Origin: Prochlorococcus marinus str. MIT 9301
Lineage (GTDB): Bacteria; Cyanobacteriota; Cyanobacteriia; PCC-6307; Cyanobiaceae
Length of the DNA stretch: 64,000 bases
Reading direction: 5' to 3'
NCBI RefSeq assembly: GCF_000015965.1
Contig: NC_009091.1
Coordinates: 434,001 to 498,000 of the forward strand
In this document: positions 55,984-64,000 of the stretch, piece by piece
How positions within the stretch are numbered: the stretch's first letter is position 1
Layout of the letters: each line of letters opens with the position of its first letter
Made by a program: the position numbers and the translations under genes
Notes under the pieces: generated by a model
The model's database searches: none
Seen by the model: the letters and a program-made list of their open reading frames with translations, nothing else
Told to the model about the DNA's origin: nothing

Positions 55984-56991
55984 ATGGCTAAACGTTACCT
56001 CCTCGATTTTGAAAAGCCTCTTGTTGAACTTGAGAAGCAGATAGAGCAAATTAAAGAACTAGCTCGAGATTCGGAGGTAGATGTTAGTCAACAGCTTCTA
56101 CAGCTTGAAACCCTAGCGGCTAGAAGAAGAGAAGAAATCTTTAAATCTCTCACACCTGCTCAAAAGATTCAGGTAGCTAGACATCCTCAAAGGCCAAGTA
56201 CTTTGGACTTTGTTCAAATGTTTTGTGATGATTGGATCGAATTACATGGAGACAGAAATGGTGGCGATGATATGGCACTAATTGGGGGGATAGGTTCGAT
56301 AAATAATAGACCAGTATTGATGTTAGGACATCAGAAAGGAAGGGACACAAAAGAAAATGTAGTAAGAAACTTTGGGATGGCAAAACCAGGAGGTTACAGA
56401 AAAGCTCTTAGATTAATGCAGCATGCTAATAGATTCTCTTTGCCAATTCTTACATTTATTGATACTCCTGGAGCCTATGCTGGTTTAAAAGCTGAAGAAC
56501 ATGGTCAAGGGGAAGCGATTGCAAGAAACCTTCGAGAGATGTTTGGATTGAAAGTCCCAATTGTGGCTACTGTCATTGGAGAAGGAGGTTCAGGAGGCGC
56601 ACTTGGAATAGGTGTTGCAGATAGGTTACTAATGTTCGAACACAGTGTTTACACAGTTGCTAGTCCTGAAGCATGTGCATCAATTTTGTGGAGAGATGCT
56701 GCGAAGGCACCAGAAGCTGCATCAGCACTTAAAATTACAGGTAAAGACTTACTCAAATTGGGGATTATAGATGAGGTATTACCAGAACCTTCTGGTGGGA
56801 ATAATTGGGCTCCTTTAGATGCTGGCAACACACTAAAAGAGGCTATTGAGAAACACCTTAACGCTTTACTGAAAATGCCTGAAGACGAATTAATTGAGGA
56901 AAGATACAAAAAGTTTAGGGTTTTAGGTAAATTTATCGAAGCAAATAATATTGAAGAGATTTATAGTGAAATCCCCCAAAAAACTGAATAA
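55984..56991 (+). CDS. accA: Acetyl-CoA carboxylase carboxyltransferase, alpha subunit
   Basis: 335 aa. Forms malonyl-CoA with AccD. Motifs: [128 protein letters not shown] and [13 protein letters not shown]. Full length. It follows aar by 4 bp, so co-transcription is very likely. Confidence 0.97.
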   Translation: MAKRYLLDFEKPLVELEKQIEQIKELARDSEVDVSQQLLQLETLAARRREEIFKSLTPAQKIQVARHPQRPSTLDFVQMFCDDWIELHGDRNGGDDMALIGGIGSINNRPVLMLGHQKGRDTKENVVRNFGMAKPGGYRKALRLMQHANRFSLPILTFIDTPGAYAGLKAEEHGQGEAIARNLREMFGLKVPIVATVIGEGGSGGALGIGVADRLLMFEHSVYTVASPEACASILWRDAAKAPEAASALKITGKDLLKLGIIDEVLPEPSGGNNWAPLDAGNTLKEAIEKHLNALLKMPEDELIEERYKKFRVLGKFIEANNIEEIYSEIPQKTE

Positions 56992-56992
56992 A

Positions 56993-57700
56993 TTGAAACT
57001 AGCTTTTATAACGGGTGCTACGAAAGGTATTGGTAAATCTACCGCAATTACTTTTGCTAATGCTGGCTGGGATTTAATTTTACTTTCCAGGAATATGGAT
57101 TTAATGGAGAAACTAAAGAGCGAACTATTGAATACTAAATCAAAAATTAACCTAATTAAATGTGATTTATCTAATTCTCTAGAAATAGAGCATTGTGTTA
57201 AAGAAGCAATTGAGAAATATGGGTGCCCTTCAGTTTTGATAAATAATGCCGGTTGCGCATTTAATAGCCCTTTAGTTGAAATGGATTTAGGTCAATGGGA
57301 AAAAACTATTCAAATAAACCTCACAAGTGTTTTTCAAATTTGCAGCGCAATAATCCCTCAAATGAGAAAGAATGGTGGTTTAGTGATTAATGTTAGTAGT
57401 CATGCCTCATATAATGCATTCCCCCAATGGGGAGCTTATTGTATTTCAAAATCTGCATTAGCGATGTTTACTAAATGCCTGAGGGAAGAGGAGAGATCTA
57501 ATTCAATAAGAGCTTGCACAATAACTTTAGGTTCAGTAAATACTCCTCTTTGGGACTCGGAATCTATCAATGCTGATTTTGATAGAACTTCTATGCTCTC
57601 CTCAAGCGAAGTATCAGATACTATTCTCTATATGGCTCAACAACCTGAGTCACAACTGATTGAAGACTTAACTTTAATGCCCTCTGGTGGAGCCTTTTAA
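56993..57700 (+). CDS. Short-chain dehydrogenase/reductase (FabG-like)
   Basis: 235 aa from TTG 56993, just after the accA stop; an earlier in-frame start would overlap accA by 41 bp and adds nothing conserved. LAFITGATKGIGKSTAITFA (NADP site), LINNAGCAFNSPL, VINVSSHASYNAFPQWGAYCISKSAL (Ser, YxxxK) are all intact, so it should be active. Its position after accA suggests a lipid-related reduction, but the substrate is unknown. Confidence 0.88.
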   Translation: MKLAFITGATKGIGKSTAITFANAGWDLILLSRNMDLMEKLKSELLNTKSKINLIKCDLSNSLEIEHCVKEAIEKYGCPSVLINNAGCAFNSPLVEMDLGQWEKTIQINLTSVFQICSAIIPQMRKNGGLVINVSSHASYNAFPQWGAYCISKSALAMFTKCLREEERSNSIRACTITLGSVNTPLWDSESINADFDRTSMLSSSEVSDTILYMAQQPESQLIEDLTLMPSGGAF

Positions 57701-57776
57701 ACATTCTGTTTATTTGCTTAATCTTAAAATAGTGATTTTTTTTAGTGCTATTTCAACCCGATTGAACAAGAGAATG

Positions 57777-57785
57777 TGATATAGT
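57777..57785 (+). promoter_or_regulatory. Extended -10 element before folE
   Basis: TGATATAGT holds a TGn extension plus TATAGT, an extended -10 motif that can work without a -35. The leader to the folE ATG at 57853 would be about 61 nt. The upstream TTGAAC is too close (12 bp) to serve as a -35. Confidence 0.35.
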
Positions 57786-57852
57786 ATATGAGCAATTAAG
57801 CTTTGGAAGATACAGTAAATTAAGTTGCATACAATTTTCTGTTTAAAATTTT

Positions 57853-58593
57853 ATGACCTCTACATTACCCAACGATAATATTAGAAACTTTGACGACCAG
57901 ATTACTAATAAACTAATTTCTGAAATTATAAGAGACAGAATTAAGAATTCTGGGAAAAGATTCAGTGCCAATGATAATATTTCTGACTTTATAAATCCGG
58001 GTGAATTAGAAATTTTAGAAAAAGAAGTAGCCTCAAGAGTCAAAGACTTACTTAAGTCCCTCGTAATTGATGTCGAAAATGATCATAATACTCAAGAAAC
58101 TGCTGAAAGAGTTTCAAAAATGTATTTAAATGAAGTTTTTAAAGGTAGATATCATGAACAACCTAAAGTTACAAGTTTCCCAAATGACAAAAATCTTGAT
58201 GAAATTTATACAGTTGGCCCAATTTCTGTCAGATCTGCATGCTCACATCACTTAGTTCCAATTCTAGGAGAGTGTTGGATAGGTATTAAACCCGGGAATA
58301 AAGTCATAGGACTTTCAAAATTTGCTAGAGTTGCCGATTGGGTTTTCTCAAGACCTCATATTCAGGAAGAAGCTGTAATGATCCTTGCAGATGAAATTGA
58401 AAAACTATGTGAGCCTAAAGGTTTAGGCATTATTGTAAAAGCCCAACATTATTGTATGAAGTGGAGGGGAGTCAAAGAACCAAATACAAGCATGATTAAT
58501 TCTGTTGTTAGAGGCGATTTTAGACACGATTTAAGTTTAAAACAAGAATTTTTTGAGCTTGTAAAACAACAGTCCGCTACTAATAATTATTAA
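57853..58593 (+). CDS. folE: GTP cyclohydrolase I
   Basis: First step of folate/pterin synthesis, 246 aa. Zinc/catalytic site: VRSACSHHLVPILGECWIGI (Cys, His-His) and KAQHYCMKWRGVK (Cys). ETAERVSKMYLNEVF and GLSKFARVADWVFSRPHIQE are typical of type IA. The N-terminal ~60 residues are variable. It shares an interleaved TTAA stop with trpF on the other strand. Confidence 0.96.
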   Translation: MTSTLPNDNIRNFDDQITNKLISEIIRDRIKNSGKRFSANDNISDFINPGELEILEKEVASRVKDLLKSLVIDVENDHNTQETAERVSKMYLNEVFKGRYHEQPKVTSFPNDKNLDEIYTVGPISVRSACSHHLVPILGECWIGIKPGNKVIGLSKFARVADWVFSRPHIQEEAVMILADEIEKLCEPKGLGIIVKAQHYCMKWRGVKEPNTSMINSVVRGDFRHDLSLKQEFFELVKQQSATNNY

Positions 58594-59261
58594 ATTCCTT
58601 TTAAAAACTTAAAAATATTTTCTGTTTTTTTAATATCTTTATAACCGGGGGATATTTCAATACTACTTGAAATATCTAGTCCATCTGGTTTGATTTCAGT
58701 AAGGATTTCATCAATCCATTCAATTGATATTCCACCTGCTAACCACCATGGTTTGTTGAATTGCAGATTCTTTAGATAAATAGAATTTATTTTTTTCCCT
58801 GAACCTCCATAAGTTTCTTTATTCCAAGAATCAAGTAGTATCGCATCTATAAAATCTTCAAAAGGTTTTATTTTATCTATGTCCTCTTCCGTTTTTATTC
58901 TGAAAGCCTTCCATAGGCCTATATTTGGAATGTATTTCCTTATTTTTTTGCAATAATCAATATCTTCATCTCCATGTAATTGAATGATAGTTTCGCTTGG
59001 TTTGCCTAAGAAGTTTTTGATAATTAAATCTATCGGACAATTTTGCACAACAGTTACTCTATCGATTTTTGGATAAAAATTTTCTAGGGTTTTAAATATT
59101 TTTTTCTTAATTTCAGCTGATACATACCTTGGAGATTCTTCAACCGAAATAATGCCAATAGCATTCGCTCCTAATTTGGCGACTTGAAGAGCTTGTTCTT
59201 CAGAAGTTAGTCCACAAATTTTAACTAAAGGATTAGTCTTGGGCATATCATTATCCTGCAT
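58590..59261 (-). CDS. trpF: Phosphoribosylanthranilate isomerase
   Basis: Third step of tryptophan synthesis, a TIM barrel of 223 aa. PLVKICGLTSEEQALQVAKLGANAIG places the catalytic Cys; PRYVSAE, VTVVQNC, IQLHGDEDIDYCKK, ILLDSWNKETYGGSGK (catalytic Asp), WWLAGGIS and GLDISSSIEISPGYKDIKK complete the pattern. No other trp gene is nearby. Confidence 0.95.
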   Translation of the reverse strand: MQDNDMPKTNPLVKICGLTSEEQALQVAKLGANAIGIISVEESPRYVSAEIKKKIFKTLENFYPKIDRVTVVQNCPIDLIIKNFLGKPSETIIQLHGDEDIDYCKKIRKYIPNIGLWKAFRIKTEEDIDKIKPFEDFIDAILLDSWNKETYGGSGKKINSIYLKNLQFNKPWWLAGGISIEWIDEILTEIKPDGLDISSSIEISPGYKDIKKTENIFKFLKGI

Positions 59262-59301
59262 GTAAGATTAATATTATTGCTAAATATAGCGGAGATTATT
59301 T

Positions 59302-60525
59302 TTGAGAAGTTGGCAAATTTTTAAAATATGGGGAATTCCCTTTAAAGTTCATCCCTATTGGTTTGTTATTCTCTTTTTATTCTCATGGAGTATAAGTAAT
59401 CAGATCAATTTATCTTCTAGCGATATCTACAATAATAAAGAAGCTTGGATAATAGGGTTTTTAACTTCTTTTTTCTTATTATCTTCAATTATTTTTCATG
59501 AGGTTTTTCATACTTTTGTTTCACTCAATCAGGGTGTAAAAATAAAAAAAATCACTTTTTATTTTTTAGGAGCAATTTTACAAATAGATAAGTATTGTCA
59601 AACTGCTTTAGGTAATATAAAAATTGCAATTGTTAGACCTCTTTTATGTTTCGCTACAGCATCTATTCTACTTTTAATTAGTAATAACAGTGCATCTCAA
59701 GAACAAATAGCAGTTAATGTAATTTCAAGAGTAGGTATATTTAATTTATTCTTAGGCTTCTTAAATTTGATTCCAATTGGTTCTTTAGATGGAGGGAATT
59801 TATTAAAAAGCATCATTTGGCATTTCTCAGGGAGTAAAAATAAAGGAAGAAATTTCCTCAATAAAGTAAATTTATTATTATCTTTTTGTGTTTTATTTTT
59901 TGGGATAATTTGTTTATTTAGATTTAACTTTTACTTTGGTTTCATTCTTTCTTTTTTGGGCTTGTTTGGAGTTAATTCTTCAAAATCTGAAAGTCAATTT
60001 ATAAAAATTGAAAACATACTTAAATTTAGTAAAGTTTCTGAGATCAAATTAAAGCCTTTGAGGAAAATCGAATACGATGCAAATTTCTCAGAATTTAATA
60101 AATTAATAAAAAATAAGAAGGATGCATCGGATAAATATTTTTTTGTTACGAATAATGGTAGATGGACCGGTTTTGTTGATGATAATATTTTAAAAGCTGT
60201 TTCCTTAAAAAAATGGGAACGGAACTTTGTTGGAGATTTTAAGAAACCAATCGATAGTTTCGAAAGTGTATCTTATAACGATAAATTATGGAGAACTATA
60301 GAAAGACTTGAAGAAACAAATGAAGGTTTTTTATTAGTTCTCAATGCTGCAGACATCCCTTTGGGGATTATTGATAGGTCAAAAATTGGAAATTTTGTAT
60401 TGAATAAATTAGGTTTTAATTTGCCTTCAGATATTGTTAAAAAATTAAACTTTAAAAATAATTACCCCTTAGGAATTGAATTGCCGAGAATAATTACTTC
60501 AATGAAGCAGAAAGGAGATCTTTAA
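59302..60525 (+). CDS. Site-2 protease family intramembrane peptidase with CBS-like C-terminus
   Basis: 407 aa, starting at TTG 59302 with GGAG 7 nt upstream. Zinc motif HEVFHTF (HExxH) near residue 66 within a membrane helix, and NLIPIGSLDGG (LDG) near 155 give the S2P site. Six or so membrane helices are seen. The C-terminal ~170 residues resemble a pair of CBS modules (YFFVTNNGRWTGFVDDNIL; GFLLVLNAADIPLGIIDR), which bind adenine nucleotides in other proteins. The substrate is unknown; S2P enzymes often cut anti-sigma factors. Confidence 0.9.
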   Translation: MRSWQIFKIWGIPFKVHPYWFVILFLFSWSISNQINLSSSDIYNNKEAWIIGFLTSFFLLSSIIFHEVFHTFVSLNQGVKIKKITFYFLGAILQIDKYCQTALGNIKIAIVRPLLCFATASILLLISNNSASQEQIAVNVISRVGIFNLFLGFLNLIPIGSLDGGNLLKSIIWHFSGSKNKGRNFLNKVNLLLSFCVLFFGIICLFRFNFYFGFILSFLGLFGVNSSKSESQFIKIENILKFSKVSEIKLKPLRKIEYDANFSEFNKLIKNKKDASDKYFFVTNNGRWTGFVDDNILKAVSLKKWERNFVGDFKKPIDSFESVSYNDKLWRTIERLEETNEGFLLVLNAADIPLGIIDRSKIGNFVLNKLGFNLPSDIVKKLNFKNNYPLGIELPRIITSMKQKGDL

Positions 60526-61274
60526 TAATTCTTGACATTAAATTTTCTATTTTTATTATCTATGGCAATATTTCTGAAATTTATATTTGATTTATTTTTC
60601 AGGAATGAATTTCTCAAATGTTGAACTATTTCATCATTTGTTAGTTTTAGATTTAATTTTGGTGGAGCTTCTTCTTTGAATAATTTGAACCACAAATCTC
60701 TTGAAGGATTTGTTTGAATTTCTCCATGTTGAAGGAATGCACCTTTCTTACGAAATTGAGCACTACCTATTCTCTTAAACCCATTTTGATCAACTAAATC
60801 GGAAATTAATGAAGTCCCAAAACAATTTGTTCTAATGCTTGATTTTCGTAAATTACCATATTGTAAGTTTAGACCTAATTCTCTAAAACTTTTAATTAAC
60901 CAATTATTAACCATTTCATAACTTAAGAATTTATAGTAAGTTTTTTTAAATGTTAATGCATATGTTATGCCTCCTGAATGAAGAACAGCACCCCCTCCAG
61001 ATGGACGTCTAACAATATTAATTTCCCCATTTGACAATAAATTTTTCCAATGAAGAGGAATTTCCTTTTGGTGATAGCCAATTGAAAGCCAATCTCCAGT
61101 CCAATAGTAGAACCTCAATGTGAGAATTATTTCAGGATTCGAAATTGTCTGATCTAAAGAATTTAAATCTAAAGCCATTTGATCAAATCCAGGTAAATTA
61201 TTTGTTGAAAAAATTAAAGCCTGATTTTCAATTCCCAAAATTAACTTTGTAGGTTTATTTATGATAATTTTCAA
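60522..61274 (-). CDS. Octanoyl/lipoyl transferase family protein (LipM/LplA-like)
   Basis: 250 aa of the BPL/LplA/LipB fold. RRPSGGGAVLHSGGITYALTF is the substrate-binding loop; IGSAQFRKKGAFLQHGEIQ and the preceding NCFGTSLISDLV, where a Cys aligns with the nucleophile of LipM octanoyltransferases, favour octanoyl transfer over ATP-dependent lipoate ligation. The product would supply lipoate to GcvH or 2-oxoacid dehydrogenases. It shares its TTAA stop with the S2P gene and diverges from psaM. Confidence 0.83.
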   Translation of the reverse strand: MKIIINKPTKLILGIENQALIFSTNNLPGFDQMALDLNSLDQTISNPEIILTLRFYYWTGDWLSIGYHQKEIPLHWKNLLSNGEINIVRRPSGGGAVLHSGGITYALTFKKTYYKFLSYEMVNNWLIKSFRELGLNLQYGNLRKSSIRTNCFGTSLISDLVDQNGFKRIGSAQFRKKGAFLQHGEIQTNPSRDLWFKLFKEEAPPKLNLKLTNDEIVQHLRNSFLKNKSNINFRNIAIDNKNRKFNVKNY

Positions 61275-61292
61275 TAAATTTTTTCTTTCAAA

Positions 61293-61321
61293 TTGTTAAT
61301 TACGTAACATCATTTTGTAAT
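61293..61321 (+). promoter_or_regulatory. Putative promoter of psaM
   Basis: TTGTTA (61293-61298) and TGTAAT (61316-61321) are separated by 17 bp. Transcription would begin near 61328, leaving a leader of about 48 nt before the psaM ATG. Confidence 0.45.
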
Positions 61322-61375
61322 AGTGTTTCAAATCTTCTCTTTTAGGTGGAGAATATAGAAAATAATTTTTTTACC

Positions 61376-61480
61376 ATGGAGCCAACTCAAACAATAAATC
61401 TTATTGCATTAAGCCTCATAGTTGTTATGCATGCAGGAGTTTTAGCACTAAGACTTGGAATTAGTTTAGGTAGGAACTAA
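61376..61480 (+). CDS. psaM: Photosystem I reaction-centre subunit XII
   Basis: 34-residue single-helix subunit. It starts [20 protein letters not shown] and ends RLGISLGRN, with the single transmembrane helix typical of PsaM and family-typical length (about 31-34). PsaM helps organise PSI trimers and binds carotenoid. The gene is too short for ordinary ORF thresholds and is easily missed. It lies 101 bp from the divergent octanoyl-transferase gene. Confidence 0.95.
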   Translation: MEPTQTINLIALSLIVVMHAGVLALRLGISLGRN

Positions 61481-61564
61481 AGTCTATTAGAAAATTTAAA
61501 ATTTATAAGGTAATAATAAAGTAAGACTGAATTAATTTATTCAGTAAAATATCAACTACTTAAT

Positions 61565-61912
61565 TTGTCAAATTCTTTTTATAAAAATAGTATTTTCTCC
61601 AAAAAATATTTAGGTTCTATATCTATAAAAAGACAACAGAAACAGGATAATTTTGTATTATTGATTTTTTTAATTATAAAAATTAGCTTTTCACTTTTAG
61701 CAATAATAAGCCTTATTAAGCTTGGCTATAGTTCTAAAGTAAGGCTGACCAGACTAAGGGAAATTGAAGACTCATTTTTATACGAAAAATATAGATTTAA
61801 TACTTTAACAGATAAGTTTGATGATTTATTCTCTTCTAAAGGAGAGCAAAGATTTATGAAGGATCAGGATCAAATAATTTCTAGAGACATTATCAGGGTA
61901 ATATGGCGTTGA
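61565..61912 (+). CDS. Small membrane protein of unknown function
   Basis: 115 residues from TTG 61565. A basic N-terminus of ~28 residues precedes one strong helix (about 29-50, FVLLIFLIIKISFSLLAIISLIKLGY) and then a charged, helical C-terminus (RLREIEDSFLYEKYRFNTLTDKFDDLF), which may form a coiled coil. No family is recognised. It lies between psaM and por, all on the plus strand. Confidence 0.7.
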   Translation: MSNSFYKNSIFSKKYLGSISIKRQQKQDNFVLLIFLIIKISFSLLAIISLIKLGYSSKVRLTRLREIEDSFLYEKYRFNTLTDKFDDLFSSKGEQRFMKDQDQIISRDIIRVIWR

Positions 61913-61966
61913 TAAGGATGATCTTGAATCATTCTTCTTTTCATTTTTCTATTAACTTTTTTGCTA

Positions 61967-62971
61967 GTGAGTAAGAACATTAAGGGTTTAGTCCTCATAA
62001 CAGGAACAACTTCAGGAGTTGGATTAAATACTCTAAAACCTCTTTTAAGATTTGGGTGGGAGGTTATAGCTGTTAATCGATCAAATAAAAGAGCCATTAA
62101 AATAGCTGAGGAATCTTTGACAAAAGAGGAAGTTAAAAATGTTCACTTTATAGAAATAGATCTCTCTAACTTGGATGATGTGAGAAAAGGTTGCGATGAA
62201 ATATTAGAAAGATTTAAAAAACCAATAAATTCTCTTATTTGTAATGCAGCAGTTTATAAACCAAGACTAAAGAGACCTGAAAGATCTCCTCAGGGGTTTG
62301 AGAACTCTATGGCAGTAAATCATTTTGGACATTTTCTTATGATTAATCTTCTTATGGAAAATATTTTATCTTCAGAAAGAGAAATTGTTTTAAATGGAAA
62401 ATCTACTTTATTCAAGCCAAGAATTACAGTATTAGGTACTGTTACAGCTAATTATTCAGAACTTGGAGGAAGAATCCCCATCCCTGCCCCAGCTGATTTG
62501 GGAGATTTGTCAGGATTCAAAAATGGTTTTTTATCCCCTATAAGTATGGCGAATGGAAAGAAATTCAAACCTGGTAAGGCTTATAAAGATAGTAAACTTT
62601 GCAATATGGTAACCGTTCAGGAATTATCAAAAAGGTATCCTGCAGAAGAAATTATTGTAAATTCGTTATATCCTGGATGTGTCGCTGATACAAAACTTTT
62701 TAGAGATACGCCTTGGTTATTTAGGTTTCTTTTCCCTATATTTCAAAAATTCATAACGAGGGGATATGTGTCACAAAGATTGGCAGGAGAGAGAGTAGCT
62801 AAAGTAGCAACTTATAAAGAATTTGCTAAACCATCAGTCCATTGGAGCTGGGGAAATCGTCAAAAAACTGGCAGAAAAGCTTTTTCTCAAAAGTTGTCAA
62901 AAAGAATAATTGATGCAAATACCTCTAAAAAAACTTATGATCTTACAAAACTGTTGGTCGGATTAGATTAA
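61967..62971 (+). CDS. por: Light-dependent protochlorophyllide oxidoreductase
   Basis: NADPH- and light-dependent reduction of protochlorophyllide, an SDR of about 334 aa. VLITGTTSGVGLNTLKPLL (NADPH site), NAAVYKPRLKRPERSPQGFENSMAVNHFGHFLMI, the catalytic YKDSKLCNM (YxxxK) and the LPOR-specific CVADTKLFRDTPWLFRFLFP are clear. GTG 61967 is preferred; TTG 61961 adds two residues. It ends 6 bp from the convergent chlL gene, the light-independent alternative for the same reaction. Confidence 0.96.
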   Translation: MSKNIKGLVLITGTTSGVGLNTLKPLLRFGWEVIAVNRSNKRAIKIAEESLTKEEVKNVHFIEIDLSNLDDVRKGCDEILERFKKPINSLICNAAVYKPRLKRPERSPQGFENSMAVNHFGHFLMINLLMENILSSEREIVLNGKSTLFKPRITVLGTVTANYSELGGRIPIPAPADLGDLSGFKNGFLSPISMANGKKFKPGKAYKDSKLCNMVTVQELSKRYPAEEIIVNSLYPGCVADTKLFRDTPWLFRFLFPIFQKFITRGYVSQRLAGERVAKVATYKEFAKPSVHWSWGNRQKTGRKAFSQKLSKRIIDANTSKKTYDLTKLLVGLD

Positions 62972-62977
62972 TTTAGA

Positions 62978-63865
<888 letters not shown>

Positions 63866-64000
63866 TTAAAGCTTAAAACACATTATTATTTATATTCTTG
63901 CAGCGCAAATACACATGAAATATGTTTCTAAACAAATATGTATTTAATTGTATTAAAAATGTGATATATGTTCTTATAACTGAATTTTCAGGATTAAATC
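63866..64000. other. Region upstream of chlL to the window edge
   Basis: AT-rich, with no open frame reaching the edge that I can support. AAATATGT occurs twice in direct orientation at a 16-bp period (63918-63925 and 63934-63941), which could be a regulator site for chlL. No clear -35/-10 pair is seen. Confidence 0.3.

Noticed and set aside
56951-56992. Longer start of the SDR gene inside accA
   Set aside because: It adds 14 residues with no SDR homology, while TTG 56993 places the Rossmann strand at the N-terminus.

Overview
The window reads as a stretch of core chromosome from a high-light-adapted marine Prochlorococcus. The grounds are a strongly AT-rich, gene-dense sequence with very short intergenic gaps; PSI and PSII proteins (PsaM, Psb27); both protochlorophyllide reductases (Por, ChlL); the alkane pair aldehyde-deformylating oxygenase / acyl-ACP reductase next to accA; a ferrochelatase with a chlorophyll-binding-type C-terminal helix; and a Tab2-family protein. 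The strain cannot be named from the sequence alone. I see no insertion sequence, prophage, CRISPR array or rRNA. There are two tRNA genes (Asp, Trp) and one isolated, apparently resident tyrosine recombinase.

Layout. 1-3.1 kb: the tail of a Na+/H+ antiporter, then a minus-strand run containing a PepSY-like membrane protein, rplS, tRNA-Trp, a small basic protein, tRNA-Asp and gltX. 3.2-8.2 kb: map, an SDR, a BioD-like/DRTGG protein, a Rossmann-type protein, YajQ and a prohibitin-like protein. 8.3-17.4 kb: hemL, xth, two unknowns, larC with a flippase-like membrane protein, then a minus-strand yjbQ - PCD - CobW/COG0523 - iron-permease (futB) operon. 17.5-26.5 kb: M32 carboxypeptidase, ppa, hemC, sigA, priA, a DUF3153 protein and argB. 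26.5-34 kb: DUF2854, ssb, cobK, cutA, a PfkB kinase, purA, psb27, proS and an HTH protein. 34.1-36 kb: a tight operon of a small membrane protein, a second and degenerate pyrophosphatase, a Spx/ArsC-like protein and signal peptidase I. 36-42.2 kb: a double phosphoglycerate-mutase protein, a CPBP protease, an FtsL-like protein, ftsI and tal. 42.2-46.7 kb: a minus-strand run of recombinase, cobO, pyrH, frr and a geranylgeranyl-reductase-family protein. 46.7-50.2 kb: hemH, ilvB and an SNase-like protein. 50.2-53.1 kb: a minus-strand rps1b - tab2 - pgeF group. 53.2-61.3 kb: creatininase-family protein, ado, aar, accA, SDR, folE, trpF, a site-2 protease and an octanoyl/lipoyl transferase. 61.4-64 kb: psaM, a small membrane protein, por and chlL.

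How the genes fit together. Tetrapyrrole metabolism is unusually dense here (gltX, hemL, hemC, hemH, cobK, cobO, por, chlL, plus a reductase related to ChlP), although the genes are dispersed rather than in one operon. Photosystem support is present as psaM, psb27 and tab2/rps1b. Fatty-acid-derived alkane synthesis (aar, ado, accA) forms one same-strand block. Metal handling appears as CobW, FutB and CutA.

The observations I rate highest are: a pgeF gene that lacks any ATG/GTG/TTG start for its N-terminal third but has an AGGAG positioned 8 nt before an ATT codon; a second family-I pyrophosphatase missing the catalytic Asp of DGDPLD; a good FtsL candidate immediately before ftsI; the rps1b-tab2 overlap; the metal operon with a dyad in its divergent control region; and the fact that 11 of 14 convergent gene junctions have a gap of 6 bp or less or share a TTA(A/G) stop. 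Everything is read by eye. Family assignments rest on recognised motifs, not on searches.
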